Both the position numbers and the translations under genes were made by a program. 64,000 nt of DNA from Chromatiaceae bacterium (GTDB taxonomy: Bacteria > Pseudomonadota > Gammaproteobacteria > Chromatiales > Chromatiaceae): contig JALWWO010000006.1 in assembly GCA_027078745.1 (NCBI GenBank), positions 62,001-126,000 of the forward strand, given 5' to 3'. Shown one piece after another: positions 29,321-37,900 of the stretch. A model generated the notes under the pieces. It was given only the letters and a program-made list of their open reading frames with translations. It made no database searches and was not told where the DNA came from. The number at the start of each line of letters is the position of its first letter. The stretch's first letter is position 1.

Positions 29321-30667
29321 TTACTGCGGATTCATGCCCAGCTCGTATTTTTCCAACAGGCGATAGAGAGTGATGCGGGAGATGCCCAGTTCCTCTGCTG
29401 CGCGGCTCAGGTTCAGCCGGTTGCGCTTCACCGCTGCTTCCACCGCTTGGCGCTCCGCCTCTTCTCGCACCGCTTGCAGATTCATCCGAGGCTGCCGATG
29501 CTGTCGCCGTTCCAGATCCAGATGGACGGGTGCGATGTATTCCTCCTCGCAGGTCTGCACTGCCCGTTGGATGCGATTGCGCAGTTCCCGCACATTCCCC
29601 GGCCAATCGTGGAGGGAAAGCACCGCCAGGGCGTCCTTATTGAACCCGGCGATCCGGGGCTGCCGTCCCCTTTGGAAGCGGTCGAGAAAGTGCCGAGCTA
29701 ACATATGGATGTCTCCCACTCGCTCCCGAAGGCTCGGCACCCGAATGCTGAGCACCTGCAACCGGTAGAAGAGATCGCACCGGAACAAACCGTCCTGTAC
29801 GCACAGGCTCAGATCCACATCCGTAGAACACAGAATGCGCAGACGGCTGCCCTTCCAGGGCTCTTCCTCCCGCTCGGTTCGGTGCCAGCATTCCCGATCC
29901 AAGAGATGGAGCAGCCGCGCTTGGGCACCTGGCGCTAACTCAGCGACGTTGTCTAAAAAAAGGGTGCCCCCTTCGTTTTCTTCTGAAAAAGCCTGATCTA
30001 AGCGAAAGTCAAAGGGCACCGGATGGGCTTGCAGATCCGGGGGCAGGTTGCCGGGGGTGATTCGGCCGCATTGCAGGGGAATGAAGGGCCGATTTGCTCG
30101 GGGGGAAGCCGCGTGGATCGCGCGAGCTACGCGCTCCTTGCCGGTGCCTGTTTCTCCTGTGATGAGCACGGGTGCATCGCTCTGTCCCGCCTGGCGAATG
30201 CTAGTGAAAAGTTCCTGCATGGGGTGGCTGTTGCCGATCAGATCGAATTCCCCCATGCTGGGCACCGACTGTCGAGCGCGATAGACCTGTTTTAGCTCTG
30301 CCATGCCGTAGGCATGACCGGCGATCACTGCCAATCGATCAGCGTCCAAGGGGAGGGTGACGAAATCGTGCAGATGCTCCGCGATCAGGACGAGATGGGC
30401 TTCATTGGTGATCTCCCGATAGTCCAACCCTCCGATCCATCGGATGTCATCCGTGCTGCGCACCAACTCCAAGATCGCCGTGCGGTGTCGCTCGTCATCT
30501 TCCGGCCAGAGGATGAACAGGGCCACCAGGAGCTTTTCTGTGTCCAACACCTTTCTGGCAGCTTGGGCGGTCTGTACGAGCTGGGGCTCCCAATGGCTCT
30601 CCCGCAGCGTGTGGATCAGGGCATCTTCCAGGGCTTTGGAACTGATGATCAGGATTTTTCTGGTCAT
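29321..30667 (-). CDS. VpsR-like NtrC-family regulator without the GAFTGA loop
   Basis: A 448-residue transcription factor in three parts. The receiver-like N-terminus (about residues 1-130) lacks the usual phospho-acceptor pocket. The AAA+ domain (about 145-370) has Walker A GETGTGKE, and the C-terminal Fis-type helix-turn-helix reads LNLSRAAEELGISRITLYRLL. In the AAA+ domain the segment that normally holds GAFTGA is replaced by QAHPVPFDFRLDQAF, and the Walker B Glu is Asn (FLDNV). Such loss is known in regulators like VpsR and TyrR that act with sigma70. A link to polysaccharide control is inferred. I prefer ATG 30667 to the in-frame TTG at 30679. Confidence 0.88.
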   Translation of the reverse strand: MTRKILIISSKALEDALIHTLRESHWEPQLVQTAQAARKVLDTEKLLVALFILWPEDDERHRTAILELVRSTDDIRWIGGLDYREITNEAHLVLIAEHLHDFVTLPLDADRLAVIAGHAYGMAELKQVYRARQSVPSMGEFDLIGNSHPMQELFTSIRQAGQSDAPVLITGETGTGKERVARAIHAASPRANRPFIPLQCGRITPGNLPPDLQAHPVPFDFRLDQAFSEENEGGTLFLDNVAELAPGAQARLLHLLDRECWHRTEREEEPWKGSRLRILCSTDVDLSLCVQDGLFRCDLFYRLQVLSIRVPSLRERVGDIHMLARHFLDRFQRGRQPRIAGFNKDALAVLSLHDWPGNVRELRNRIQRAVQTCEEEYIAPVHLDLERRQHRQPRMNLQAVREEAERQAVEAAVKRNRLNLSRAAEELGISRITLYRLLEKYELGMNPQ

Positions 30668-30683
30668 GAGGTTTGCCAATGGG

Positions 30684-31394
30684 TTAAGGCACTAATTCCA
30701 GGGGAAGTGGGGGGCCCATTTCCATGCCCTGCGCGCTGTGCTGAATGCGCACGGCCAAGACTTCCACGCCCTGTTCCACCGCTCGCAACAGGGCTTGGCT
30801 ATAGTCGGGATCGATTGCCCAAGCAGGGGAAAACCGCTGGCCCTCCGGTCGGTTGACCGCGAACAAAACGATCGCCCGAACGCCCGCTTTCCGCGCTGCG
30901 CAGAGCAGAGCGAGCTGTTTCCGTCCCCGCTGAGTGAGGGCATCGGGAAAGCGAATGCGTTCCCCGTCGAACAGAGTAGCATTCTTGATCTCCACCAGGG
31001 CATCGGGCCGGCTCCCCTGTGCCAAGGCGAGATCGAAGCGCCCCCGCAGCCCGCCGGATGCATAGGGCACTTCTCGCCGCAACTGCTGATAACCGGCCAA
31101 TTCCGGCAGCCGACCGGCCGAGATACCTTCTGCGATCACCGCATTGGGTCGTCCAGTGTGCACGCCTACCCAGCCTGCACCCATGTGGACCCGCTCCAAG
31201 GTCCAAGCCAGTTTGCGGCGGGGGTTGGTGGCGCGGCTCAGCTGCACCCGCGCACCGGGTGCCCAGCAGCTGGACATGCGCCCAGTGTTGGGTACATGGG
31301 CAACCACGCACGTGCCATCCGCCAGCACCACATCCGCCAAGAATCGCTTGTAGCGGCGGAGGATCCGCCCTTCCGTCAGCGGAGGGAGCTGCAT
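30684..31394 (-). CDS. sfsA: SfsA family protein
   Basis: A 236-residue SfsA-type protein with an OB-like N-terminal domain and a PD-(D/E)xK-like C-terminal domain. Signature segments are VAHVPNTGRM, GRFDLAL, ALVEIKNATL and RFPDALTQRGRKQL. The name comes from altered maltose metabolism in E. coli. Its true activity is uncertain, and nucleic-acid binding is the usual suggestion. It sits in a minus-strand series upstream of the VpsR-like regulator and downstream of acyP, three bases away. Confidence 0.95.
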   Translation of the reverse strand: MQLPPLTEGRILRRYKRFLADVVLADGTCVVAHVPNTGRMSSCWAPGARVQLSRATNPRRKLAWTLERVHMGAGWVGVHTGRPNAVIAEGISAGRLPELAGYQQLRREVPYASGGLRGRFDLALAQGSRPDALVEIKNATLFDGERIRFPDALTQRGRKQLALLCAARKAGVRAIVLFAVNRPEGQRFSPAWAIDPDYSQALLRAVEQGVEVLAVRIQHSAQGMEMGPPLPLELVP

Positions 31395-31397
31395 CCC

Positions 31398-31691
31398 CTA
31401 TTCGACGCTGAAGCCGACAAGAGTTCGGTATTCCTGGGGTTCACAGGCGATGCCCGTAACCCGAGCCCTGGGCGGACCGCTCCGCAGCCAGTCCCGGAAC
31501 TGGGCTACTGCAGAGGTGGAACCGCAGGCGAGGATCTCCACTCGTCCATCCGAAAGATTGCGGGCATAGCCGGTGATGCCGAGTTGCAGGGCTTGTTCCC
31601 GCGCCGAGGCGCGGAAAAAGACACCTTGCACCCGTCCGGCGACCAGACAGCGAAAGCATACGGACTTTTCTGAAGCGTTGGATTCTTTCAT
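31398..31691 (-). CDS. acyP: Acylphosphatase
   Basis: Small hydrolase (97 residues) of acyl phosphates such as carbamoyl or 1,3-bisphosphoglycerate. The catalytic Arg27 is in GRVQGVFFR and the water-positioning Asn45 is in YARNLSDGRVE. Its ATG overlaps the rlpA stop by four bases, so it is translated from the same message. The C-terminus EYRTLVGFSVE is a normal acylphosphatase ending. Confidence 0.95.
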   Translation of the reverse strand: MKESNASEKSVCFRCLVAGRVQGVFFRASAREQALQLGITGYARNLSDGRVEILACGSTSAVAQFRDWLRSGPPRARVTGIACEPQEYRTLVGFSVE

Positions 31692-32605
31692 CGATCTTCT
31701 ATGAGCAAGGGATGAGACACGCCCAAGGCGGCGAGGCGTTGGGAGACTTCGCCTGCCTGATCTCGAGAATGCAGGGGACCCACATGCACCCGATAGAGAT
31801 CTTTTTCATCCTTTACCACCACTGCTTCCGGTAATTGCGCCTGGAGTTCTTCCCGAAGGCGCTCGGCATTCTCCCGCTTGCCGAAGGCACCCGCCTGTAC
31901 ATACAGGGCAGGGGAAGCAGGGGTGGGTTTCTGGGTGGTTCGTGCAGGGGTAATAGGCACCTTCTTCTGAGCGGTTGTCTTCTTCGGAGCGGAGGCAGCG
32001 GGCTGAGGCGGTTTCTTCTCCGGCTTCTGGGTGCGGGCGATCTGGGTTTCCGCCGCGCGCTTCGACGCCTCTATAGCGCGAATCTGCACCAGGGCAATCC
32101 CCTGCTTCACCATGCCGAGCTCACGGGCTGCCGCATAGGAAAGATCGATGATGCGGTTGCCGTGGAAGGGGCCTCGGTCGTTAACCCGCACGATGACCTT
32201 TCGCCCGTTTTGCAAATTGGTCACTTCCACATAGCAGGGCAAGGGCAGGGTTTTATGGGCAGCGGTCAGCGCATACATGTTGAAGCGTTCGCCGGTGCTG
32301 GTCTTACGTCCGTGAAATTCCTTGCCGTACCAAGAGGCCATCCCCTTTTCTACATGGCCCTTGGCGCTCGCCTTTACATAGTAGCGCTTGCCGAAGACCA
32401 CATAGGAGCGAGAGCGGCGAGCGCTGTGTCGGCCTTTCCGCTTCCGCTGCACGACCTTGGCAGGCTGCTTCGCCGGCTGAGCAGCACTTGTTGGGCTGAG
32501 CTGGGCTTGGGGTTCAGGGGTGCTCGGGTTGGTCGCACAACCGGATAACAGTCCTAGCAGAATACCGCAAGAAAAGAGCGCATTCCCCCCGTTGCGCAAT
32601 CTCAT
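31688..32605 (-). CDS. rlpA: Septal ring lytic transglycosylase RlpA (lipoprotein)
   Basis: Cleaves peptidoglycan strands without stem peptides during cell separation. The 305-residue lipoprotein has a lipobox LLSGC with Cys23. A Lys/Arg-rich linker follows, then the double-psi beta-barrel at about residues 85-175 (ASWYGKEFHGRKTSTGE, TAAHKTLPL, VRVNDRGPF). An Ala/Pro/Lys-rich stretch leads to the C-terminal SPOR domain (LYVQAGAFGKRENAERL), which binds denuded septal glycans. It overlaps acyP by four bases. Confidence 0.96.
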   Translation of the reverse strand: MRLRNGGNALFSCGILLGLLSGCATNPSTPEPQAQLSPTSAAQPAKQPAKVVQRKRKGRHSARRSRSYVVFGKRYYVKASAKGHVEKGMASWYGKEFHGRKTSTGERFNMYALTAAHKTLPLPCYVEVTNLQNGRKVIVRVNDRGPFHGNRIIDLSYAAARELGMVKQGIALVQIRAIEASKRAAETQIARTQKPEKKPPQPAASAPKKTTAQKKVPITPARTTQKPTPASPALYVQAGAFGKRENAERLREELQAQLPEAVVVKDEKDLYRVHVGPLHSRDQAGEVSQRLAALGVSHPLLIEDR

Positions 32606-32617
32606 CTCGTTTCCTCC

Positions 32618-33850
32618 TCAGTTCAATGGAATGCGAGCGCCCCAGGGGACTTCTGCCCGACCTTTGACCAGCCAGACCACCGGATAATCGGGTTCTCGGT
32701 CGGGAAAATCCCCCTGCGCGTCCGTGAAGTAGAGCAGCAGATCAGGTTGCATGCCTTGGGCTTCCACCCAGTCGAAGACCGGCCGGAAGCTGGTGCCCCC
32801 GCCTCCCTGGAGGCTGCGGGGACGCTGGAAATGTTCCCAGGGCTCGAAGATCCAGGGCGCACCCGGGCACAGGGCCGCATCACAGGGCAGCAGAATCAGA
32901 CGCGCCCGCACCTGACCCTTGAGGGCATCGATTTCTTGAATAAAAGCGTCCATCTCTCCATCCGTGATGGAACCGGAGGTATCCAGGGCCACCACTACCT
33001 CCAGTTGATGGCTGCGGAGGCTGGGTAAGATGAAATCTCCCGTTCGCCTCGAAGGTCGGCCATAGCTGTAATCATCTCGGGCGGCGGCGATCAGATAGCG
33101 AGCGAGCAAGCTGCGCCAGGGGAGCTGGGGTTGCAGCCAGTGTTCCAGCCGGCGCGCCCAAGTGCCGCTGAGCTTCCCATGCTGTAGAGCTTGCTGGGCC
33201 GCACCGGCGAGGCGCTGCCGCCATTGCACGCTGAGTTGCTCCCGCTCCTCGGGGCTGAGGGGCGGCGGTTTTTGGGCGCCGGTCTGTTCCGAGGGCGATT
33301 CCGCTGTGCCCTGGCCTTGCTGTTGCCCGGCTTCCGTGTCCTGCGACTCGGGCAGCTGCCTTTGTGCTGCGTCCGCAGTGCTGTGGGTGCCCTGCTGGGG
33401 CTCCGGATCGTAGACATGGCTATCCAGGGTTTCTTGTTCCTCGTGCTCGTCGAGCAGGGGATAGATTTCCTCGGCGGTCATGCCCTGATACAAGGGCATG
33501 TGCAGAGCATTGGGGGGCGGCTGTAAGCCGTCTTCGATCAGCAGGAGATTGATGGCGTAGTCGCAGGCGAGATCCCAACGATGGCGCGCCCGATGTTGGC
33601 GGCGGGCGAAGTGGGAGAGGGCGCAGTGCAAGGCTTCATGGGCGAGGACGAATTGGGTTTCCGCCAGGCTCAGGCTCTCGATATAGGCCGGGTTGTAATA
33701 GATCGCGCGGGCATCAGTGCCCGTGGTGGGGCACCAATCCGGCGCAGCGGGGCGCAGGGGCAGGCGCAGGACCAGGGCTCCCAGAAAGGGCTTTTCCAAG
33801 ATCAAGCGGGTGCGCGCCGCTGCCAGCTTGGTTTGCGGGTCCTGCTTCAT
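32618..33850 (-). CDS. VWA-like metallopeptidase (DUF2201 family)
   Basis: A 410-residue cytoplasmic protein. The N-terminal domain has the zinc-protease-like HEALH motif at residues 71-75. A low-complexity Gln/Glu/Pro-rich linker runs from about residue 140 to 205. The C-terminal VWA-like domain starts VVALDTSGSI, a metal-ion-dependent adhesion motif. DUF2201 proteins are regularly encoded with a MoxR ATPase, as here: the ATPase gene's stop overlaps this start by four bases. The pair probably acts on assembly or maturation of a partner protein; the target is unknown. Confidence 0.9.
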   Translation of the reverse strand: MKQDPQTKLAAARTRLILEKPFLGALVLRLPLRPAAPDWCPTTGTDARAIYYNPAYIESLSLAETQFVLAHEALHCALSHFARRQHRARHRWDLACDYAINLLLIEDGLQPPPNALHMPLYQGMTAEEIYPLLDEHEEQETLDSHVYDPEPQQGTHSTADAAQRQLPESQDTEAGQQQGQGTAESPSEQTGAQKPPPLSPEEREQLSVQWRQRLAGAAQQALQHGKLSGTWARRLEHWLQPQLPWRSLLARYLIAAARDDYSYGRPSRRTGDFILPSLRSHQLEVVVALDTSGSITDGEMDAFIQEIDALKGQVRARLILLPCDAALCPGAPWIFEPWEHFQRPRSLQGGGGTSFRPVFDWVEAQGMQPDLLLYFTDAQGDFPDREPDYPVVWLVKGRAEVPWGARIPLN

Positions 33851-34896
33851 GCGCCGTCGAACAGCATGATTTCAGCAACCGATTGGGCCCAACGGGTGAA
33901 AGCGGGAACCTCGAAGAGCACTTCCCCCAAGGCGCGATGGAGATCGGAAACCAGCATCACCCCCATTTCCCGCTGGGGAAAGCGCTCCGCATACTGCAGG
34001 ATCGCCCCCAGGATTTCCATCCGATTTTCCGAGGACTGGGCGCGGATCGCCCGACCCACCAGGGCGCTGGCCACCGCATATTGCAAGTCGATTTCCTGGG
34101 GAACGGGCACGGCCTCCCCCCGCAGGATGGCATCCAAGTCCGGCATCTGGTGGAGGCTTTGAATGAAGGCATGCAGCTCGATGCCCGCCGCCGGTCCCAC
34201 GCAGGCTTGCAGGGTGCCTTGGAGCAGATCTTCCTGGGCCTCGAACTTGCGCAATCCCCGATGGGCGAATTCCCAAGAGCGGGGAGAGGGAAAGGCGATG
34301 GGATCTTGGGCGGGATCGAAGTCAAACAGCAGCTCCGGCCGGAATCGGAGAAAGGCGATGATGCGCTCGTCGATGCCCTGAGCATAGGCCCAGGCGACCC
34401 AATCATCCAGATGGGTCTCCACCTCGAAATGGGAAAATCGATTGGCGAGGGGGGCGGGCATCCGGTAGGTAACCCCCCGATCTCCCTGGCGATTGCCCGC
34501 CGCGAAGATCGCCCAGCCCGTCGGCACCTGGTATTCCCCCAACCGGCGATCCAAGATCAACTGATAGGCGGCGGCGGAGACGGCAGGGGGCGCGGAGGTG
34601 ATCTCATCCAGGAAAAGAATGCCCGCCGCTCCCTGTCGTGCTGCGTCTGGCAGCAGGGCGGGCACTGCCCATTCCACCCGATCCCCCACCCGGAAGGGAA
34701 TGCCCCGCAGATCGCTGGGTTCCAGTTGGGAAAGGCGGATATCGATGACGGGCACCCCGTGGCGCTGGGCGACCTGGGCCACCATCTGGGACTTTCCCAC
34801 CCCAGGCGGCCCCCAGAGCATGACGGGCGTATGTTGACCTTCCTCAGCGCTGAGGAATTCTCGGTCGAGTACACGAAGCAATTGGGCGGGGCGCAT
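33847..34896 (-). CDS. MoxR-type AAA+ ATPase
   Basis: A 349-residue AAA+ protein with Walker A GPPGVGKS at residues 29-36, Walker B ILFLDEIT and the sensor-1 stretch FAAGNRQGDRG. It belongs to the MoxR/YehL-type chaperones that work with a VWA protein, supplied by the coupled downstream gene. The ATG at 34896 is preferred to the in-frame GTG at 34914, because MRPAQLLRVLDREF reads as a normal start. The gap to the divergent small gene is 133 bases. Confidence 0.92.
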   Translation of the reverse strand: MRPAQLLRVLDREFLSAEEGQHTPVMLWGPPGVGKSQMVAQVAQRHGVPVIDIRLSQLEPSDLRGIPFRVGDRVEWAVPALLPDAARQGAAGILFLDEITSAPPAVSAAAYQLILDRRLGEYQVPTGWAIFAAGNRQGDRGVTYRMPAPLANRFSHFEVETHLDDWVAWAYAQGIDERIIAFLRFRPELLFDFDPAQDPIAFPSPRSWEFAHRGLRKFEAQEDLLQGTLQACVGPAAGIELHAFIQSLHQMPDLDAILRGEAVPVPQEIDLQYAVASALVGRAIRAQSSENRMEILGAILQYAERFPQREMGVMLVSDLHRALGEVLFEVPAFTRWAQSVAEIMLFDGA

Positions 34897-35029
34897 GAAT
34901 CCAAAGCGGAACACAGGAAAAACAACGTCCTAGTGTACCGCACCGCAGCCTCGAAATCTCCCAGTGGAAAGGAGTCTTTAGATCGTCGATACTGGGCAAC
35001 ACTAAATCATGCAATTCTTGGAGGAATGG

Positions 35030-35230
35030 ATGAGTTGGATAGAAATTGCCCGAGATCCCCACAGGCCCCCGGAAGTCTTACAAGAATTAGCAGAGGATGA
35101 AGATAAATGGGTTCGGCAAGCCGTAGCCAAGCATTCCAACACGCCGTTAGAACTGCTGCAACAGCTGGCAAGGGATAAAAATGAGGATGCTCAGCAAGCA
35201 GCCCGTAGGAATCCCGATTATCGGGACTGA
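35030..35230 (+). CDS. Small leucine-rich-repeat-variant (LRV) protein
   Basis: A 66-residue protein composed of two to three LRV-type helical repeats: ARDPHRPPEVLQELAED, VRQAVAKHSNTPLELLQQLARD and the following DAQQAARRNP. GGAGG lies five bases before the ATG at 35030, which supports this start. LRV repeats usually bind proteins; a partner is not evident. The 3' end overlaps the convergent plsC gene by 13 bases. It is divergent from the MoxR ATPase gene. Confidence 0.75.
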   Translation: MSWIEIARDPHRPPEVLQELAEDEDKWVRQAVAKHSNTPLELLQQLARDKNEDAQQAARRNPDYRD

Positions 35231-35937
35231 GGCAGTTGGGCGACGGTGGATTCGATCCAAGCTTCCACCAAGCGATTGATCTCCAGGGCGGAGCGACCTT
35301 GGACCGGCAGCAGCTCACCGATCACCAGATCGATGGTGCCCGGGTATTTCTTGAATCCTCTCCGCCGCCAGAAGACCCCGGCATTGTGGGCGATGGGGAG
35401 CACCGGATAGCCGGTCTTCTCCGCCAACAGGGCGCCCCCGATGCCGTATTTCTTCCGCTGCCCCGGGGCAACTCGGGTACCCTCCGGAAAGACCACCACC
35501 CAGCGGCCCGCGTCAAGCCATTTTTTCCCTTCCCGCACCAACTGTTTCATGGCTTTCCTGCCCGCCCGCCGGTCGATGGCGATGGGTCGATAGGCAGCGA
35601 TGCCCCAGCCGAAGAAGGGCAGCCAGAGCAATTCCCGCTTGAGCACCCAGGTATGATTCGGCGGCAACAGGGCGCGGAGGGCGATGGTTTCCCAAGCGGA
35701 CTGATGCTTGCAGAGCACGATGCAGGGGTGATCGGGAAGATTTTCCGCGCCGGAGACCCGATAGCGGAGGTTGCAGATTCTTTCCAATCCCCAGAGGATG
35801 AGTTGCCCCCAGCGGCGGCCGATCCTGCCCAACCAGGCATAGGGCAGGAACCAACCGAAGAGGGCGAGGGGCAGCCCGAAGAGGATGACGAAAAAGGCGA
35901 GGTAGAGTTGAAAAATCAGAGAGCGAAGGAGCACCAT
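35218..35937 (-). CDS. plsC: 1-acyl-sn-glycerol-3-phosphate acyltransferase
   Basis: Acylates lysophosphatidic acid to phosphatidic acid at the inner membrane. The 239-residue protein has an N-terminal membrane hairpin (about residues 5-40), the catalytic motif HQSAWE (H-x4-E in place of the commoner H-x4-D) and FPEGTR. The Glu variant occurs in a proteobacterial PlsC subgroup. The start at 35937 shares one base with the gmhB stop, so translation is coupled. The frame stays open upstream, but those residues are the antisense of gmhB in character and unrelated to PlsC. Confidence 0.93.
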   Translation of the reverse strand: MVLLRSLIFQLYLAFFVILFGLPLALFGWFLPYAWLGRIGRRWGQLILWGLERICNLRYRVSGAENLPDHPCIVLCKHQSAWETIALRALLPPNHTWVLKRELLWLPFFGWGIAAYRPIAIDRRAGRKAMKQLVREGKKWLDAGRWVVVFPEGTRVAPGQRKKYGIGGALLAEKTGYPVLPIAHNAGVFWRRRGFKKYPGTIDLVIGELLPVQGRSALEINRLVEAWIESTVAQLPQSR

Positions 35938-36488
35938 CAGCTTTGTTCCAAAGCGGCGAGCAGAGCGGCAGCCACGGCGGCGAGATCTGCATAGACGGGG
36001 ATCGGAGCTAGGGCCTCTCCGTGCTTTTCCAAGGTCTCCCGGCCCTTTCCGGTGCGCACCAGGATGGGTTGAGCACCCACCGCTTGCGCGGCGACCAGAT
36101 CCCGATAGGAATCCCCCACCACCGGTACCCCCCGCAGATCCGCCTGCAAGCGGATGCCGATTTCTTCCAACAGTCCGGGACGGGGCTTGCGGCAATCGCA
36201 TTTCGCTTCTGGCGTGTGTGGACAGAAAAAAACCGCCTCCACCTGGGCGCCCAGAGCAGCCAACTCCCGATAGAGCTTGCGATGGATGGCATTGAGATCA
36301 TCGATAGAGAATAGCCCCCGCCCCAGCCCGGATTGATTGGTGGCGATGGCGAGGCGGAAGCCGCCGTGATAGAGCTTGGCCATGGCTTCCAAGCTGCCCG
36401 GGATGGGAATCCATTCCCCCACCGATTTAATGAAGGACGGGGAATCTCGGTTGATGACCCCGTCCCGATCCAAGATGATGAGCTTCAT
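35937..36488 (-). CDS. gmhB: D-glycero-beta-D-manno-heptose-1,7-bisphosphate 7-phosphatase
   Basis: HAD-family phosphatase of the ADP-heptose pathway for LPS inner core. It has 183 residues: LDRDGVIN holds the nucleophile Asp7 and Asp9, TNQSG is motif II, and the zinc-binding loop is CPHTPEAKCDC, which distinguishes GmhB from histidinol phosphatase. VVGDSYRDL is motif IV. It overlaps the L,D-transpeptidase gene by four bases upstream and plsC downstream. Confidence 0.96.
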   Translation of the reverse strand: MKLIILDRDGVINRDSPSFIKSVGEWIPIPGSLEAMAKLYHGGFRLAIATNQSGLGRGLFSIDDLNAIHRKLYRELAALGAQVEAVFFCPHTPEAKCDCRKPRPGLLEEIGIRLQADLRGVPVVGDSYRDLVAAQAVGAQPILVRTGKGRETLEKHGEALAPIPVYADLAAVAAALLAALEQS

Positions 36489-37651
36489 TCCAAGCGGGAA
36501 ACGGGAATGGAAACGGTGCCTCGTTCCGGATAGACCGTTTCTTCCACCGGCACGGGCAACGGCTTTTGAACCGGCGGATTCAGGGCTTCCCGCTCGATCG
36601 GACCGGCGGGTACTAGGGGAATGGGCTGTGTCGTCGCAGGTTGTGCGGCGGGGCTCTCACGGTGCTCCGGCAGCGCGGCCGGATAGGTGCGGGCTGCTGT
36701 AGATTCCGCAGATTGCATCCCGGTAGCTTGCTGGGCACTGGGCGGGACTTCCCGCACCTCGGGAACTTGCACGAGGCTATCGGCGGTTGGTTTCGTCTGC
36801 ACCTCAGCGGCTTGCGGTGCATTGGGTTGAGATTCCTGCGCCTCGGAGGCGATGGCATTTTCGGAGGGTTGCTGAGCTCGCTGCGCCATCTTTTCCTGGG
36901 TGGCCTGTTTCTTGGCATTTTTGGCTTTCGCGATCCGAGCAGCTCGGGCTTTCTGTCGCTGCCGCTTGGCATATTCCTCATAGCTCGGGCCCGGTCCCAC
37001 AACGGTCACCGGCGTGCCCACGGATACATGACGGTAGAGCACGGGGGCTATGTCCTTGGGCATCCGAATACAGCCGTGGGAGGCGGGAGAACCCGGCCTG
37101 GGAATTCTGCCCGCATGCAGCCCGATGCCGTCGTTGGTCAACCGCAGGAAGAAGGGCATCTTGGCTCCCTCGAATCGGCCCCCCTCGGGAATGGGATCTC
37201 GACCATACTTAGCGTTAGCTTTCACCAAACGCCCCTTGGCATCATAGATCCGGCCGTAGAGGTTCGAGCGTTTCTTCGCCACCTTTTCCATCACCGAAAA
37301 CTTCCCCGTGGGCGTGGGATGGGAGCGCCGCCCGGAAGCTACATAGGTCCAACCGATTTCCTCTTCTCCATCGTAGAAATAGGCTTTCTGGGTTTTGGTA
37401 TTCACCAGGATATGAGTAACCTTGCGCCCATCGCCACGCCAGGTCCAGAGCCCGTTTTTCCCGACCTTAGCGGCCGTTCTCCCCTCTAGCTTAGCCTGAG
37501 CTGCCCCCTCAGGCGGATCTGCCACAGGTCCTTGCCTGGTCAAAGAAACCTGTGTACAGGAAGGTAGGAAGAACAGGGCGATCAGGACGACGAGCCAGCG
37601 GGAAAACCAACCGTACCTCAGAGCACTTCGGGAAAAAACAAGCTGCTTCAT
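36485..37651 (-). CDS. L,D-transpeptidase (YkuD domain) lipoprotein
   Basis: A 388-residue periplasmic enzyme, probably forming 3-3 peptidoglycan crosslinks or anchoring a protein to the wall. The signal peptide ends in a lipobox (FLPSC). The YkuD domain, about residues 60-230, has the catalytic signature SHGCIRM. A long Ala/Gln/Pro-rich tail of about 150 residues follows, likely disordered. ATG 37651 is chosen over an upstream TTG because it starts the signal peptide cleanly. It overlaps gmhB by four bases, giving an envelope operon with gmhB and plsC. Confidence 0.93.
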   Translation of the reverse strand: MKQLVFSRSALRYGWFSRWLVVLIALFFLPSCTQVSLTRQGPVADPPEGAAQAKLEGRTAAKVGKNGLWTWRGDGRKVTHILVNTKTQKAYFYDGEEEIGWTYVASGRRSHPTPTGKFSVMEKVAKKRSNLYGRIYDAKGRLVKANAKYGRDPIPEGGRFEGAKMPFFLRLTNDGIGLHAGRIPRPGSPASHGCIRMPKDIAPVLYRHVSVGTPVTVVGPGPSYEEYAKRQRQKARAARIAKAKNAKKQATQEKMAQRAQQPSENAIASEAQESQPNAPQAAEVQTKPTADSLVQVPEVREVPPSAQQATGMQSAESTAARTYPAALPEHRESPAAQPATTQPIPLVPAGPIEREALNPPVQKPLPVPVEETVYPERGTVSIPVSRLE

Positions 37652-37900
37652 GATGATTTTGGGGAAAAAGTAGGAAATTTGTTGCAATTTAGCAACGGTT
37701 TAGTACAGAAATGATCAGTATAGCAATCTGTGGAAAGATCTGCGAATAGAATGGGATAAACCCATGCAGGGGAATCTTTGCCCGTTTGACTGTGGCGAGA
37801 AGCATACAGTCGCTCTCTTTTTCCAACAGCCAATAACTGAGTTTCTTAGTAAGATTATAGTCATAAAATGGAAAAATTGCTGTCCGATCGGACTTCTATG

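Noticed and set aside
32618-34896. MoxR-VWA pair as an anti-phage defence system
   Set aside because: Ternary defence systems with MoxR-VWA carry further effector genes; none is present, and the surroundings are envelope household genes.
37787-37816. TTGACT near 37787 as a promoter for dacB
   Set aside because: No acceptable -10 box lies 16-18 bases downstream.
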